DNA of 64,000 nucleotides from Hymenobacter sp. HSC-4F20 (lineage in GTDB: Bacteria; Bacteroidota; Bacteroidia; Cytophagales; Hymenobacteraceae): the NCBI RefSeq assembly GCF_019599275.1, contig NZ_JAHZTD010000003.1, positions 124,001-188,000 of the forward strand, written 5' to 3'. Positions 34,657 to 44,091 of the stretch are shown here, in pieces; position 1 is the stretch's first letter, and every line of letters begins with the position of its first letter. The notes under the pieces are model-generated. The model had not been told where the DNA came from. It did no database searches and saw nothing but the letters and a program-made list of their open reading frames with translations. Position numbers and translations under genes: made by a program.

Positions 34657-35232
34657 TTACCAAGTAACTGTTGTAGGTTTTTGGCCGTGGGTCATGGCGA
34701 CATCCAGGGAGGTTATCAACTCCTTGATTTGCGAGTCAAGGTACCCGGCCCGGTCCTCCACGTAGTAGTTCTGCCGCAGGGTGCGCAGATGCTCAATGGG
34801 ATAGGTAGAGGGGCCTTCGGCCACCTGCCCGCCAACGCGCATGGTACTGTACGTCCACTGGATCTGGTCGATCTGATACTTGTACTTCCCATCCTTCACG
34901 TATACCGTGCAGGTGTAGGCGTAGCTATTAGGGTCCTTGAAGGCTCCGATGGGCGGCTGAGTTAGCAGGCCGTGCCCGCTCACTGTACCGGTCTGCTTAT
35001 CACGCACGTGAGTTGTATCAGCGCCGCCAGTTAAGGTCTGCTTCGCCCACTGCTGGGCCCGGGCAAACAACTCATCCTGACCAATACCCTCAACGGGCAA
35101 TACTCCGGTGTACACCACCCTGTTTTCTACTAAGGGCAGGCGGTTGTAGGCGTAGGGTTTTTCTGTTTTTTGTGCCATGCAAGCACTACCGCTGATAAGT
35201 AGCAGCACTAGAAATAAATAATATGCTTTCAT
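34657..35232 (-). CDS. DUF4468 domain protein (secreted)
   Basis: A 191-residue exported protein with a signal ending in SGSACMAQ; the Cys may make it a lipoprotein. The mature part follows DUF4468, a TBP-like-fold domain of Bacteroidota envelope proteins: VVYTGVLPVEGIGQDELFAR, AQQWAKQTL and the strand pair YAYTCTVYVKDGKYKYQI. The function is unknown. It stands alone between two terminators. Confidence 0.8.
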   Translation of the reverse strand: MKAYYLFLVLLLISGSACMAQKTEKPYAYNRLPLVENRVVYTGVLPVEGIGQDELFARAQQWAKQTLTGGADTTHVRDKQTGTVSGHGLLTQPPIGAFKDPNSYAYTCTVYVKDGKYKYQIDQIQWTYSTMRVGGQVAEGPSTYPIEHLRTLRQNYYVEDRAGYLDSQIKELITSLDVAMTHGQKPTTVTW

Positions 35233-35294
35233 GGCTGCTAGTTACGTAAAGAGCCCCAGGCATACACTACTACGGCCGAGCCGAAGCACAAAAA

Positions 35295-35312
35295 AGCCCC
35301 CTGGCGGGGGCT
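35295..35312 (-). terminator. Terminator after the first rhomboid gene
   Basis: On the minus strand AGCCCCC and GGGGGCT form a short stem followed by a run of T (bases 35289-35294 are the A run on the plus strand). It lies 22 bp after the stop of the rhomboid gene that ends at 35335. Confidence 0.75.
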
Positions 35313-35334
35313 CTTGCAAAGAAAGGAATGGCAC

Positions 35335-36231
35335 TTACCGCTGGCTGGCGCGGAACAGCTTCTGCTTTTCGTCTTTTGATAAGCTCTCGTAGCCGGAGCG
35401 GGAAATTTTATCCAGAATCAAATCAATTTCCTCCTGCTCGGGCTTGGCCACTGCCCCTTTCTTGGGAGCGGTAGCCGGAGCCGTAGTGTTGCCGCGGTGG
35501 GTCACGCGCAGGTTTGGCCGGCCAGTAACCAAGCGCGTTATCCAGTCGCCCACAGCCTGTACCGGCCGGCCTAGGTCGCGGCCGGCTTGCAACTGCTTAA
35601 TGAACACGAAGCCCAGAATAGCTCCCCCAATGTGAGCGAGCCCTCCGCCCTCATTGCCTTGGTTAATGGCAATAACCGACAGCAGAATCACGACGGCGGC
35701 AATGTACTTAATGCGTACCGCCCCAAACAGGAACAACATAAAGGTGTATTCTGGCAACAGGGTTGCCGCGGCCATAATAATGGCTGTAACCGCCGCCGAG
35801 GCTCCTAGCAATGATACCCCTCCCGGGCGGTGCAAAGCCGGAACCAAGTTAAAGGCCAACAGAAACAGCACGGCCCCGGCCAGCCCCCCCAGAATGTAAA
35901 GACTCACGAGGCGCCGGTCGCCGAGGTACTCACGAATCAGCGCCCCAAACCAGTACAGGTTTAGAAGGTTAAACAGGATATGAAAAAAGCTCTCGTGCGT
36001 GAAGGCGTAGGTGAGTACCGTCCAGGGGTGGCGCAGCAGCGCAGCCGGGTCGGAGGGCAGCTGCAGTTGCCGCACTACGTTGGGATAATACTCGAGATAG
36101 GTGCCCGTCAGGCGCATCAGGGCTTCAATCAGCACCAGAGCCACAAATACTAGCCCGTTAAGCAGCAGCAGCTGAATCAGGGCATTATCGCGGCGACTAA
36201 AAGCGGTGCGGATATCATTAAAAACACTCAT
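35335..36231 (-). CDS. Rhomboid family intramembrane serine protease
   Basis: A 298-residue membrane protease with about six transmembrane helices. The rhomboid signatures are HILFNLLNLYWFG (HxxxN), LLGASAAVTAI (the nucleophile Ser in GxSx form) and LAHIGGAILGF (the catalytic His). The C-terminal 90 or so residues form a soluble tail with an Ala/Pro/Lys-rich linker and EEIDLILDKISRSGYESLS, the usual cytosolic motif of Bacteroidota rhomboids. It lies 108 bp after another rhomboid gene on the same strand, forming a tandem pair. Confidence 0.9.
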   Translation of the reverse strand: MSVFNDIRTAFSRRDNALIQLLLLNGLVFVALVLIEALMRLTGTYLEYYPNVVRQLQLPSDPAALLRHPWTVLTYAFTHESFFHILFNLLNLYWFGALIREYLGDRRLVSLYILGGLAGAVLFLLAFNLVPALHRPGGVSLLGASAAVTAIIMAAATLLPEYTFMLFLFGAVRIKYIAAVVILLSVIAINQGNEGGGLAHIGGAILGFVFIKQLQAGRDLGRPVQAVGDWITRLVTGRPNLRVTHRGNTTAPATAPKKGAVAKPEQEEIDLILDKISRSGYESLSKDEKQKLFRASQR

Positions 36232-36339
36232 CAGTGGGCAGGGTTAAAGCCGGGCCAGGTGGCAGGAACGAGGTGGACACCGGGCGGTAATTTCTACAAT
36301 TTTCATGCAAGCGCCTTTCCCGCGCCCCGGGTCTGCCAC

Positions 36340-37122
36340 TTAGTACAGGCGGGTGCGGTTGCGCTGCCAGAACAGCAACACTACCAGCCCCACCAGCATT
36401 CCGCCCAGGTGAGCAAAGTGCGCCACATTGTCGCCCGGCACGCGGTGCACCCCAAAGTAGAACTCGTACAACCCGTATAACACCACAAAGTATTTGGCCT
36501 TGATGGGAATGGGCAAGGGGAACACCATCAACCCGGTGTTGGGAAAGAAGAAGGCGAAGGCCAGCATTATCCCGAACAGCGCCCCTGAAGCCCCTACCAT
36601 CGGGTGGCTCTGGCTTTGCTCGTAGGTGGCTTGCATGGTCGTTAGCAGGCCCTGGATGAGTTGCTGGTCGTTAGGGGTTTCGTGCAACTGATGAATCACG
36701 GCATCAAAGGCCGCCTCATTGCCCTCAATGTTGTGGTTGACGAAGTCCTGCAGGTGAATATCTGTAGGTTCCTGCCGAAATACTTCCGTGTCGTGCTGCA
36801 TGCGCCGCAGCTCATACGTGCGCAAGCCGTTGTACAGAATACCCGCTCCCAGCCCGCAAATAAGCCAATACGTCAGGAACCGTTTCGCGCCCCACCGCTG
36901 CTCCAACAGCGGGCCCAGGGCAATCAGGCCCAGCATGTTGGAAAAAATATGCCCCATGTCCGCGTGCATGAACATATAGGTCAGGAACTGCCAGGGCTTG
37001 AACAGCGGGTTATCCAGCGGGTAGAGCGCCAGGAAATTGAGGCCACGCAGCTGTAAGCTCAGAAAAAACACCGCCGCATTGGCAATGAGCAGGTTGCGGA
37101 CCGTGGGCGTAAGTTGAAACAT
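36340..37122 (-). CDS. Rhomboid family intramembrane serine protease (second copy)
   Basis: A 260-residue membrane protease. The motifs are HIFSNMLGLIALG, MVGASGALFGI (Ser) and VAHFAHLGGMLVG (His). Unlike the neighbour it has a soluble insert of about 75 residues (about 100-175) between the first helices and the catalytic Ser, rich in Gln, His and Glu. This is common in the Bacteroidota type. It is likely co-transcribed with the other rhomboid and follows mutL on the minus strand. Its targets are unknown. Confidence 0.9.
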   Translation of the reverse strand: MFQLTPTVRNLLIANAAVFFLSLQLRGLNFLALYPLDNPLFKPWQFLTYMFMHADMGHIFSNMLGLIALGPLLEQRWGAKRFLTYWLICGLGAGILYNGLRTYELRRMQHDTEVFRQEPTDIHLQDFVNHNIEGNEAAFDAVIHQLHETPNDQQLIQGLLTTMQATYEQSQSHPMVGASGALFGIMLAFAFFFPNTGLMVFPLPIPIKAKYFVVLYGLYEFYFGVHRVPGDNVAHFAHLGGMLVGLVVLLFWQRNRTRLY

Positions 37123-37271
37123 GAAGAACTGAGTTTGGGCTGATGTACCGGGTACTACCCCGGGGCCAGCAAGCTACGACTGTTCGCCGACCGAAGCCGG
37201 CCGGATGTCTTTCACGAGCCCCGCCCGGTTTTGGTTGGCTGCTACCCCGCGCCGGCGGGCCACCACGGTAC

Positions 37272-39329
37272 TCAGCGGCTGAAGAAGGCCTGCACCTGGC
37301 TTAGCTCCAGCAGCACAATAGTCCGGCGGCCATCCGGAGTATAGTTGGGTACCTGGCAGGCAAAGAGCTTGTCCACTAGCGTGGTCATTTCCAGCTCCGA
37401 AAGCCGGGCGCCAGCCGCCGTGGCGGCCACCCGCCGGGCTAGGACCCGCGCCATCTGCTCCCGCCGGTCGAGCTTTACGGGGCCGGCGGCAGTACGGAAC
37501 TGCTCAATCAGGCCTTCCAGCAGCTCTTTCTCGTCGCGGGCAGGCACGTCGGCCGGAATACCTTCCACAGCAATGGTGTTCTTGCCGAAATCGGTGAAGC
37601 GGAAACCCAAGGCCCGGAGTGGCTCTTCTACCTCGCGCAAAATGGCAAAGTCCTGGGGGGTGAAGGTGATGGTACGCGGAAACAGCAGGGTTTGGGAAGC
37701 ACTGGTTTCGCGCTCCAGGCTTTGGGCGTACTGCTCAAACAGAATTCGCTCCCGGGCCGCTACCTGATCGATGAGCATTACCCCGGATTTCACTGGCACC
37801 AGCAAATACTGCTGGTGCAGTTGCAGCACCTTGTTGCCCGGCCCCGTGGAAGATTCCCGCAGAGGCAGCTCAGGCGTAGCCGTGGCCGCGGGCACGGCGG
37901 GAGTTTCTTCCAGCGGCGGTAGGGTAGCAAAGGCGGCGGCCACAGGAGGCACGGGGTCAGGGGCGGCCACCAGGGGTTCGGCTGGGGCTACCGCCGGCCG
38001 GGCAGCCGCCAGGGTAGCCGCCGAAGGCACGGGCACCCCCACGGCGGTGGCTTCGTGCTCGACATCGGGCACGCTGAGCTGGCTCAGGCTCTTGTAGAAG
38101 TCTTCCAGTTCGCGCTTGGCTTGCTCCGTAGGGCGGGGCGGCAGCTGCCGCTCGTAGGCATCGGGGCGGGATGTTTTCTCGCCCGTGTCGGCGGGGCTGC
38201 CCGCCGCCCGGGCTGCGGCCGAGGCCAGGGCATCGGGCTGGAAGTCATCGGCAAAAGGATTCTTCTCGTGGCCCGAAAGGCGTAGGGGCTGAATAGGAGC
38301 AAAATTCACGTTGCCGTCGAAGTCCAGGGAAGGAGCCATGTTGTGCAGCCCTAGGCTTTGCTTCACGGCCGCCCGCACAATGGCGTACACGGTTTTCTCG
38401 TCCTCGAACTTGATTTCCGTTTTGGTGGGGTGCACGTTGATGTCAATAGCCTTGGGGTCTAGGTCTAGGAATAGCACGTAGAACGGGTGAGTGTCCTTGG
38501 GTAACAGCCCCTCGTAGGCAGCCAGCACGGCGTGGTTTAGGTAGGCCGAGCGGATAAAGCGGTTATTAACAAAGAAAAACTGGTCGCCCCGGCTTTTCTT
38601 GGCTGACTCCGGCTTGCCAATAAATCCCCTCACCGTGATGAATGGGGTCACTTCTTCCACCTGGGCCAGCTGCTCCTTGTAGCCGTTGCCTAGCAGCGAC
38701 ACAATGCGCTGGCTGAGCTTGCCGGCCGGCAGGTTGAACACCTCCAGGTCGTTCTGAAACAGGGAAAAGCTAATTTGCGGATTGGCCAGGGCTACGTGCT
38801 GAAACTCGTCAAGAATATGCCGCATTTCCACTGCGTTGCTCTTGAGAAAGTTACGCCGGGCCGGCACATTAAAGAAGAGGTTTTTCACGCTGATGCTCGT
38901 GCCATCGGGGCAGGCCACGGGTTGCTGACTGCTCACCTGGGAGCCCTCCACTAGCAGCAAGGAGCCCGTGTCCTGGTCGCGCTGCTTCGTGCGGATTTCG
39001 ACCTGAGCGACGGCCGCAATGGAAGCCAGGGCCTCGCCCCGGAACCCGAGGGTGCGGATGCGGAACAAGTCGTCGGTGGTGCGGATTTTACTGGTGGCGT
39101 GGCGCTCCAGGCTCATGCGCGCATCAGTGGGGCTCATCCCCTGGCCGTTGTCGACGACCTGCACCAACTGTTTGCCGGCTTCCTTCACAATCAGTTGCAC
39201 CTGGGTTGCGCCGGCGTCCACAGCATTTTCCAGCAGCTCTTTTACCGCCGAAGCCGGGCGCTGCACTACTTCACCGGCCGCAATCTGGTTGGCTAAATAC
39301 TCGGGCAGGAGTTGAATAATATCCGCCAT
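37272..39329 (-). CDS. mutL: DNA mismatch repair protein MutL
   Basis: A 685-residue MutL. The N-terminal GHKL ATPase is complete: IAAGEVVQRPASAVKELLEN, VDNGQGM and ATSKI and TLGFRGEALASI. Residues about 370-500 are a Pro/Ala-rich linker. The C-terminal dimerisation domain follows. In MutL proteins that nick DNA the metal site contains DQHA(x)2E(x)4E; here the matching segment is DQVAARERILFE, with Val in place of His, and the usual Cys-containing ACR and CPHGRP motifs are also not recognisable (PNYTPDGRRT instead). So nicking activity is doubtful. The gene heads a minus-strand group with the two rhomboids. Confidence 0.95.
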   Translation of the reverse strand: MADIIQLLPEYLANQIAAGEVVQRPASAVKELLENAVDAGATQVQLIVKEAGKQLVQVVDNGQGMSPTDARMSLERHATSKIRTTDDLFRIRTLGFRGEALASIAAVAQVEIRTKQRDQDTGSLLLVEGSQVSSQQPVACPDGTSISVKNLFFNVPARRNFLKSNAVEMRHILDEFQHVALANPQISFSLFQNDLEVFNLPAGKLSQRIVSLLGNGYKEQLAQVEEVTPFITVRGFIGKPESAKKSRGDQFFFVNNRFIRSAYLNHAVLAAYEGLLPKDTHPFYVLFLDLDPKAIDINVHPTKTEIKFEDEKTVYAIVRAAVKQSLGLHNMAPSLDFDGNVNFAPIQPLRLSGHEKNPFADDFQPDALASAAARAAGSPADTGEKTSRPDAYERQLPPRPTEQAKRELEDFYKSLSQLSVPDVEHEATAVGVPVPSAATLAAARPAVAPAEPLVAAPDPVPPVAAAFATLPPLEETPAVPAATATPELPLRESSTGPGNKVLQLHQQYLLVPVKSGVMLIDQVAARERILFEQYAQSLERETSASQTLLFPRTITFTPQDFAILREVEEPLRALGFRFTDFGKNTIAVEGIPADVPARDEKELLEGLIEQFRTAAGPVKLDRREQMARVLARRVAATAAGARLSELEMTTLVDKLFACQVPNYTPDGRRTIVLLELSQVQAFFSR

Positions 39330-39645
39330 ATCAAATCAAATTCAGGGCAAAATCACTAAAAAAACAGCCGTGCTTTGCGGGCCGGCTGGCGGGGCTATCC
39401 GCCTGATAACAACCAGCGTCGGGAAATTATCCGTAAGTTTGCGGCCAACTTTTGTGTGCGCGGCGTGAGACGTATTACACGAATCAGGCGTTGGAGAGAG
39501 AAGATGCCAGCACGGCAACGGCCATCAAAAGCGGCCCGTAGCCCGGTCTTTTTCCCTTCCGGCACCCTTTTTGGAACCGCAAAAGTAGAGCTTTTCAGCT
39601 CGTCTTCTACTTACCCATCACCTTCAGCACAGACCACCGGAGCCG
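39330..39645. other. Divergent intergenic region between mutL and the GH3 fusion gene
   Basis: This 316-bp region separates divergent genes and must hold both promoters. On the plus strand TAAGTTTG (39434-39441) and on the minus strand TACTTTTG (39587-39580) fit the -7 element, but neither has a well-placed TTG. No gene or repeat is seen. Confidence 0.4.
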
Positions 39646-42597
39646 ATGCTCAAAGACTTTCGGATTGGAATCTTCCTGCTAGTACTGGCCGTCACGGGTC
39701 TGCTCATTGCCTGGTCGGCCCCGCGCGAAGAAGGCGGGCGGCCAATGTCGGTGGCAGAGCAGAACTGGGTCGACAGTGTGTTTACCTCGCTTACCCCCGA
39801 CCAGCGGCTGGGCCAGCTGTTTATGGTGGCGGCCTACTCTAACAAGGACCGCAAGCACGCCCAGTACACCGAGTTTCTGATCAAGAACTATAACATCGGG
39901 GGGCTGATGTTTCTGCAGGGCGGCCCGCGCCGGCAGGCTCTGCTCACCAATCGCTACCAGGCGGCGGCCAAAGTGCCCCTACTCATTGCCATGGACGCCG
40001 AGTGGGGCCTGGACATGCGCCTGGACTCCAGCATGCACTTTGCTAAGGGCATGACCCTGGGGGCCATGGACGACGACCAGTACGTGTACCAGATGGGCCG
40101 TGAAATTGCCCTGAAGATGAAGACCTTGGGCGTGCACGTAAGCTTTGCTCCGGTTATTGACGTCAACTCCAACCCCGATAACCCGGTCATCGGCAACCGC
40201 TCCTTCGGCGAAAACAAAGAGCAGGTAGCCAAGCGCGGCATCAGCTACATCCGCGGGCTGCAGGACCACGGCGTGATGGCCGTGGTAAAGCACTTCCCCG
40301 GCCACGGCGACACCGACGTGGACTCTCACGTGGCCCTACCCGTCATCAACTCCGATATGGCCCGGCTCACGAACGTGGACCTCTACCCGTTCCAGAAGTC
40401 GTTTGAGCAGGGCGTAATGGGCGTGATGGTAGGCCACCTGTACATGCCTCTGCTTGATACCGTGCGCAGCCTCTCGGCTACCATCTCTAAAAATCTGGTA
40501 ACCGGACTGCTTAAGGAGAAGATGAATTACCGGGGCCTCGTGTTCACGGATGCGCTGAACATGAAGAGCGTCTCGACCCTGTATAAGCCGGGCGAATTGG
40601 ACGCCCTGGCCCTGGCCGCCGGCAACGACGTGCTTCTGTTTTCGGAGGATGTGCCCATGGCCCTGCAGAAAATCAAGGAGTTTATTGCGGAGGGTAAGAT
40701 TGAGCAGGCCGACGTGGACCAGCGCGTGCGTAAGGTGTTACGGGCCAAGTACTGGGCGGGCCTGAACCGCTACCAGGCCGTGGACGTGCCCAACCTGATG
40801 ACCAACCTGAACCGGCCCCTGAGCCGCATGGTGCAGCAGCAGATTTACGAACACGCTACTACGGTAGTGAAGAACGAGGACGGTCTGCTACCCTTCATGC
40901 GCCTCGATACCCTGCGAATTGCAGCGGTAACCATTGGCTCGGATGCGCCTACCTACAAGGAAATCATGGGCAAGTATCAGAACGGGCCGGTGTATGCTGT
41001 TCCAAACCGCTACGCGGTGGATTCTACCTTCGCCCGCATCAGCAGCCGCCTGACGCCCTACAACGTGGTGGTCGTCAGCCTGCACAACATGAACAACACC
41101 CCCACCCACAACTACGGCATTGGGGAAGGGGCGCTGAAATTCCTGAAGGAGCTGCAGGCCAACCCAAAAATCAAGACGGTGGTCCTTGCCTTCGGGAATG
41201 CCTACGCCCTGAAATACCTGGAGGGCAGCCGCAGCCTGGTGTGCGGCTACGAGGACAACTACGCCTCGCAGCTGGTGATGCCGCAGGTACTGTTCGGGGC
41301 GCTGCCGGCGAAGGGCCGCCTGCCAGTGACGGTTTCCGAAAACCTGAAAGCCGGGGTGGGGCTGCCTACGCCCGACCTACGCCGTCTGCGCTACGGCACC
41401 CCCGAAGAAACGGGCCTCGACTCGCGCATTCTCGCCCAGATTGATAACGTGGCGCTGGAAGCCGTGGCCTATGCTGCGGCGCCCGGCTGCCAGGTGCTGG
41501 TCGCCAAGGATGGCATGGTGGTGTTCGATAAGAGCTACGGCTACTGCACCTACGATAAGTCGCAGCCCGTCAACAGCAGCACCCTCTACGACTTGGCTTC
41601 CGTAACGAAGGTAGCGGGCACGCTGCAGGCCATCATGTACCTCAAGGACCAGGGCAAGCTTACCCTCGACGAGCGGGTTTCCTCCTACCTGCCCGAGCTG
41701 AAAACAACCAATAAAAAGGATATGACGGTGCGCGAGGTGCTCATGCACCAGGCGGGCCTCAAACCCGGCATTCCTACCTGGGAGCGGACCATTACCAAGG
41801 CCGGCCCCAAGCCCACGTTCTACGCCAGCACCGAGTCGCCGGAGTTTTCGCGGGAAGTGACGCCGCAGCTCTATAGCCTGAGTACCTCCGAGGACTCGGT
41901 GTGGGCCTGGGTGCAGCGTTCCAGCCTGTTGCCCAAGGTGAAGGGCAAGTACCCCGTGGAATACTCCGACCTGAGCTTTATCATTCTGAAGCGGGTAGCC
42001 GAAAAGGTGCTGAAAGAGCCCATTGATGGATTTCTACAGAAGAATTTCTACCAGCCCCTGGGCCTGGGCACCATGACCTACAACCCGCTCAGCAAATTCC
42101 CCAAGTCGTGCATTGCGCCCACGGAAAACGACACCTACTACCGCCGTACCCAACTGCAAGGCACCGTGCACGACCAGACGGCGGCCATGGTGGGGGGCGT
42201 GGGCGGCCACGCCGGGCTGTTCTCCAACGCCAACGACCTGGCCATCCTGATGCAGATGAACCTGCAGAATGGCCGCTACGGCGGGCAGCGCTTCTTCCAG
42301 ACGCCGGTTGTCACGGAGTTTGCCCGCAGCACTGAGGCTGGCAACCGCCGGGGCCTGGGCTGGGACAAGGGTGACCCCACCAAGCCGGAGGGGCCCACCA
42401 GCAACCTCTCGCCGGCCAGCACCTTCGGGCACACGGGCTTCACCGGCACCTGCGTGTGGATGGACCCCGAAAACAAAATCCTCTACATCTTTCTTTCTAA
42501 CCGCGTGTACCCCGATGCCGGCAATAACAAGCTGCGCCAGTACAACATCCGCACCCGCATCCACGACGTGATTTACAAGTCGTTACAGAAAACATGA
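39646..42597 (+). CDS. Glycoside hydrolase family 3 fused to a serine beta-lactamase-like domain
   Basis: A 983-residue envelope protein with an N-terminal membrane anchor or uncleaved signal (IGIFLLVLAVTGLLIAW). Residues about 40-590 are GH3, NagZ-like: VKHFPGHGDTDVDSH and the nucleophile Asp about residue 302 in FTDALNMKS. Residues about 600-980 are a class C beta-lactamase/PBP-type esterase domain: Ser652-x-x-Lys655 (SVTK), EYSDLSF as the YxN-like motif and FGHTGFTG as the KTG-like motif. The fusion suggests peptidoglycan recycling or trimming, with N-acetylglucosaminidase plus peptidase/esterase action; both halves keep their catalytic residues. A terminator follows at 42635. Confidence 0.9.
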   Translation: MLKDFRIGIFLLVLAVTGLLIAWSAPREEGGRPMSVAEQNWVDSVFTSLTPDQRLGQLFMVAAYSNKDRKHAQYTEFLIKNYNIGGLMFLQGGPRRQALLTNRYQAAAKVPLLIAMDAEWGLDMRLDSSMHFAKGMTLGAMDDDQYVYQMGREIALKMKTLGVHVSFAPVIDVNSNPDNPVIGNRSFGENKEQVAKRGISYIRGLQDHGVMAVVKHFPGHGDTDVDSHVALPVINSDMARLTNVDLYPFQKSFEQGVMGVMVGHLYMPLLDTVRSLSATISKNLVTGLLKEKMNYRGLVFTDALNMKSVSTLYKPGELDALALAAGNDVLLFSEDVPMALQKIKEFIAEGKIEQADVDQRVRKVLRAKYWAGLNRYQAVDVPNLMTNLNRPLSRMVQQQIYEHATTVVKNEDGLLPFMRLDTLRIAAVTIGSDAPTYKEIMGKYQNGPVYAVPNRYAVDSTFARISSRLTPYNVVVVSLHNMNNTPTHNYGIGEGALKFLKELQANPKIKTVVLAFGNAYALKYLEGSRSLVCGYEDNYASQLVMPQVLFGALPAKGRLPVTVSENLKAGVGLPTPDLRRLRYGTPEETGLDSRILAQIDNVALEAVAYAAAPGCQVLVAKDGMVVFDKSYGYCTYDKSQPVNSSTLYDLASVTKVAGTLQAIMYLKDQGKLTLDERVSSYLPELKTTNKKDMTVREVLMHQAGLKPGIPTWERTITKAGPKPTFYASTESPEFSREVTPQLYSLSTSEDSVWAWVQRSSLLPKVKGKYPVEYSDLSFIILKRVAEKVLKEPIDGFLQKNFYQPLGLGTMTYNPLSKFPKSCIAPTENDTYYRRTQLQGTVHDQTAAMVGGVGGHAGLFSNANDLAILMQMNLQNGRYGGQRFFQTPVVTEFARSTEAGNRRGLGWDKGDPTKPEGPTSNLSPASTFGHTGFTGTCVWMDPENKILYIFLSNRVYPDAGNNKLRQYNIRTRIHDVIYKSLQKT

Positions 42598-42634
42598 TCT
42601 GTTGTCCGGCTTTCCTGCTCCTCTGAACTGCCCT

Positions 42635-42675
42635 GGCGGCAAGGCATCCGAATGGGGTGACTTGCCGCCTTTTTT
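42635..42675 (+). terminator. Terminator after the GH3 fusion gene
   Basis: Stem ggcggcaag (42635-42643) with cttgccgcc (42661-42669) followed by six T. Confidence 0.8.
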
Positions 42676-42843
42676 GTAGCATCCGCCGAAAACAGGCTAT
42701 TCAATAACCAAAATTTAACGCAGAGCTTCGCGGCCCCCGCAACGGTTCCGCCCAGAAAGTGTCCGTTGCCTACCTCGTTGCTCTTTATTTGTTCTCCCCT
42801 CCTATCCGTACCGTAGTTGGTACGGCATCAGTTGAAGCCACCC

Positions 42844-43980
42844 ATGAACATCGGCATTGTTTGTTACCCTACTTTCGGCGGCTCCGGCGTCGTGGCTACT
42901 GAACTGGGCAAGGCCCTGGCCCTGAAGGGGCACCGCGTGCACTTTATTACCTACAGCCAACCGGTCCGCCTCGATTTCTTTAACGAGAACCTGTTCTACC
43001 ACGAGGTATACATTCCGCCCTATCCCCTGTTCCAGTTTCCGCCCTACGAGCTGGCGCTGGCCAGCAAAATGGTGGACATTGTGCAGAACGAGAAGCTGGA
43101 CGTGCTGCACGTACACTATGCCATTCCGCACGCTTCGGCGGCCTACATGGCCAAGCAAATCCTGCTCACCCGCAACATCCGCATTCCGGTAGTTACTACC
43201 CTGCACGGCACCGACATTACCCTGGTGGGCAAAGACGCTAGCTACGAGCCGGTAGTCACGTTCAGCATCAACCAGTCGGACGGGGTAACGGCCGTATCGG
43301 CTGATTTGCGGCGCGAAACCTACGAGTACTTCGCGGTGGAGAAAGACATTGAGGTGATTCCGAACTTCATCAACCTGGAGCGGTTCCAGAAGCAGAACAA
43401 GGGGCATTTTCGTACGGCTATTGCGCCGGAGGGTGAAAAGCTGCTGGTGCACACCTCCAACTTCCGCTCCGTTAAGCGCATCGACGACGTAGTGAAAATC
43501 TTTGCCGGCGTGCGGGCGCAGATTCCGGCCAAGCTCCTGCTGGTAGGCGACGGGCCCGACCGCCCGCGTATTGAAAAGCTCTGCCGCGAGGTAGGCTACT
43601 GCAACGATATCCGCTTCCTGGGCAAGCTCGAAGCCGTGGAAGAAGTACTCAGCGTGGCCGACCTGTTTCTGATGCCTTCCGAAAAAGAAAGCTTCGGATT
43701 GGCCGCCCTGGAAGCCATGTCCTGCGAAGTGCCGGTTATCAGCACCAACGCCGGCGGTATTCCCGAGCTGAACGAGCACGGCCTCACGGGCATGGTCAGT
43801 AACATCGGCGACGTGGACGACATGGTGAAGAACGCCCTATACGTTCTTCAGGACGAGAACCTACCCCGCTTCAAGGCTGCCGCCCGTGCCCACGCCGAAA
43901 CCTTCTCAGTAGAAAAGATTGTGCCGCGCTACGAAGCCTGCTACCAGCGCGCCATTGATGCCACGCTAGCCGTGGTGTAG
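42844..43980 (+). CDS. bshA: N-acetyl-alpha-D-glucosaminyl L-malate synthase BshA
   Basis: A 378-residue GT4 glycosyltransferase, first enzyme of bacillithiol synthesis, joining UDP-GlcNAc and L-malate. The N-terminus MNIGIVCYPTFGGSGVVATE is diagnostic of BshA. Other family segments are HVHYAIPHASAAYMA, TTLHGTDITLVG and the GT4 donor site EKESFGLAALEAMSCE. The ATG at 42844 was chosen over an upstream one at 42817 because the protein begins with the core motif. Other bsh genes are not in the window. A terminator lies at 44004. Confidence 0.95.
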   Translation: MNIGIVCYPTFGGSGVVATELGKALALKGHRVHFITYSQPVRLDFFNENLFYHEVYIPPYPLFQFPPYELALASKMVDIVQNEKLDVLHVHYAIPHASAAYMAKQILLTRNIRIPVVTTLHGTDITLVGKDASYEPVVTFSINQSDGVTAVSADLRRETYEYFAVEKDIEVIPNFINLERFQKQNKGHFRTAIAPEGEKLLVHTSNFRSVKRIDDVVKIFAGVRAQIPAKLLLVGDGPDRPRIEKLCREVGYCNDIRFLGKLEAVEEVLSVADLFLMPSEKESFGLAALEAMSCEVPVISTNAGGIPELNEHGLTGMVSNIGDVDDMVKNALYVLQDENLPRFKAAARAHAETFSVEKIVPRYEACYQRAIDATLAVV

Positions 43981-44003
43981 AGGCAAGCTCGGCCCATACT
44001 CAG

Positions 44004-44039
44004 CAAAAAAGCCTTGGTGTAAACACCAGGGCTTTTTTG
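44004..44039. terminator. Terminator between bshA and the nucleotidase gene
   Basis: Stem of caaaaaagcc and ggcttttttg with an inner ggtgt/acacc pairing. A and T runs on both sides allow bidirectional use between convergent genes. Confidence 0.85.
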
Positions 44040-44091
44040 TTTGGTTTGCTGTGAAGGCGCGGCCTTACGCTACGAATACAGCAGAAAGGCT

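Noticed and set aside
33617..34663. 348-codon minus-strand frame opposite mdh
   Set aside because: It covers mdh, which is unmistakable; the antisense protein has no family pattern.
42802..43779. 325-codon minus-strand frame opposite bshA
   Set aside because: bshA is certain on the plus strand; this is its mirror image in a GC-rich gene.
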